In this document: in pieces, positions 63,981-64,000 of the stretch | Numbering within the stretch: position 1 is the first letter of the stretch | Layout of the letters: each line of letters begins with the position of its first letter | DNA from: Sporosarcina sp. ZBG7A | GTDB lineage: Bacteria; Bacillota; Bacilli; Bacillales_A; Planococcaceae | Assembly (NCBI RefSeq): GCF_000813425.1 | Contig: NZ_JWIB01000019.1 | Span: forward strand, 46,859 to 110,858 | Direction: 5' to 3' | Length of the DNA stretch: 64,000 nucleotides | Translations under genes and position numbers: made by a program | Notes under the pieces: model-generated | Seen by the model: the letters and a program-made list of their open reading frames with translations, nothing else | The model's database searches: none | What the model was told of the DNA's origin: nothing

Positions 63981-64000
63981 ATTGAAGATAGTATAGAAAG

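Larger units (their letters stand above)
63094..64000 (+). repeat. Nested tandem repeat: ~358 bp units, 2.5 copies, running off the window
   Basis: The block beginning AATTGGTTAAGTGCA and TTTTGCGCGAGTTAGAGC starts at 63094, 63452 and 63809 (period about 358). Each copy continues with a GC-rich stretch, an array of 20 bp sub-repeats, GTTGCACGTGGGATTA, AGTCGGAGTAAAGTGA and the hairpin TGCTTCGC-N3-GCGAAGCA. The third copy is cut by the window edge. Stops occur in every frame, so it is non-coding. Confidence 0.85.

Overview
The window comes from a low-GC, endospore-forming member of the Bacillales, most likely a Planococcaceae species such as Sporosarcina or a close relative. Support: a gerE gene, Bacillus-type ribosome-binding sites throughout, and right-hand gene order (yslB, sdhCAB, ysmA, gerE, racE, marR, rph, rdgB, ysnB) that matches Bacillus subtilis as I remember it, but without gerM. 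The genus assignment is inference; there is no rRNA in the window.

Layout. 0-3.3 kb: type I restriction-modification operon hsdM-hsdS-hsdR (hsdR runs off the left edge). 3.4-6.5 kb: metal operon (separate HMA protein, P1B ATPase, Fnr-like regulator) with an Fnr-type box placed for class II activation. 6.6-18.4 kb: individual genes (Na+/Ser-Thr symporter, DUF3221-like lipoprotein, a frameshifted membrane gene, serine hydrolase, EVE-HNH nuclease, heptad-repeat protein, YlxY-type deacetylase, HD-GYP protein with a coupled unknown gene, toast-rack protein, ArdA-like antirestriction protein). 19-25.6 kb: operon aminotransferase-dapF-glnA-asnB with an AraC regulator just upstream. 26-37 kb: mostly minus-strand one-gene units with short palindromic repeats at their 3' ends, plus a TetR-linked ABC export locus. 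37.1-44 kb: conserved RDD / SpoIIM-like / DUF58 / MoxR / DUF4350 / DUF4129 / membrane-protein cluster. 44.3-46 kb: pyridoxal kinase divergent from an ECF S component. 44-50.4 kb: seven copies, all in one orientation, of a ~78 bp near-palindromic MITE-like element separating small genes, an RluF-type pseudouridine synthase and an HNH-like gene. 50.6-53 kb: SIR2-domain protein (candidate abortive-infection NADase) beside a wrecked DUF2075 helicase gene. 53.8-63 kb: tRNA-Arg and the conserved housekeeping block. 63.1-64 kb: nested tandem repeat (about 358 bp units, each holding an array of 20 bp sub-repeats), continuing beyond the right edge.

How the parts fit. Defence and counter-defence genes recur (type I R-M, EVE-HNH, ArdA-like, HNH, SIR2), but are spread out and separated by repeats, not gathered in one island. 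The items least explained by known families are the repeat-punctuated gene arrays at 26-37 kb and 44-50 kb, the nested repeat at 63-64 kb, the DAP/Gln/AsnB operon and the SIR2 locus. Several genes (9.8-10.5 kb, 26.0 kb, 34.4 kb, 52.3-53.0 kb) are broken by frameshifts, two of them at homopolymer runs, so either real decay or sequencing error is possible.
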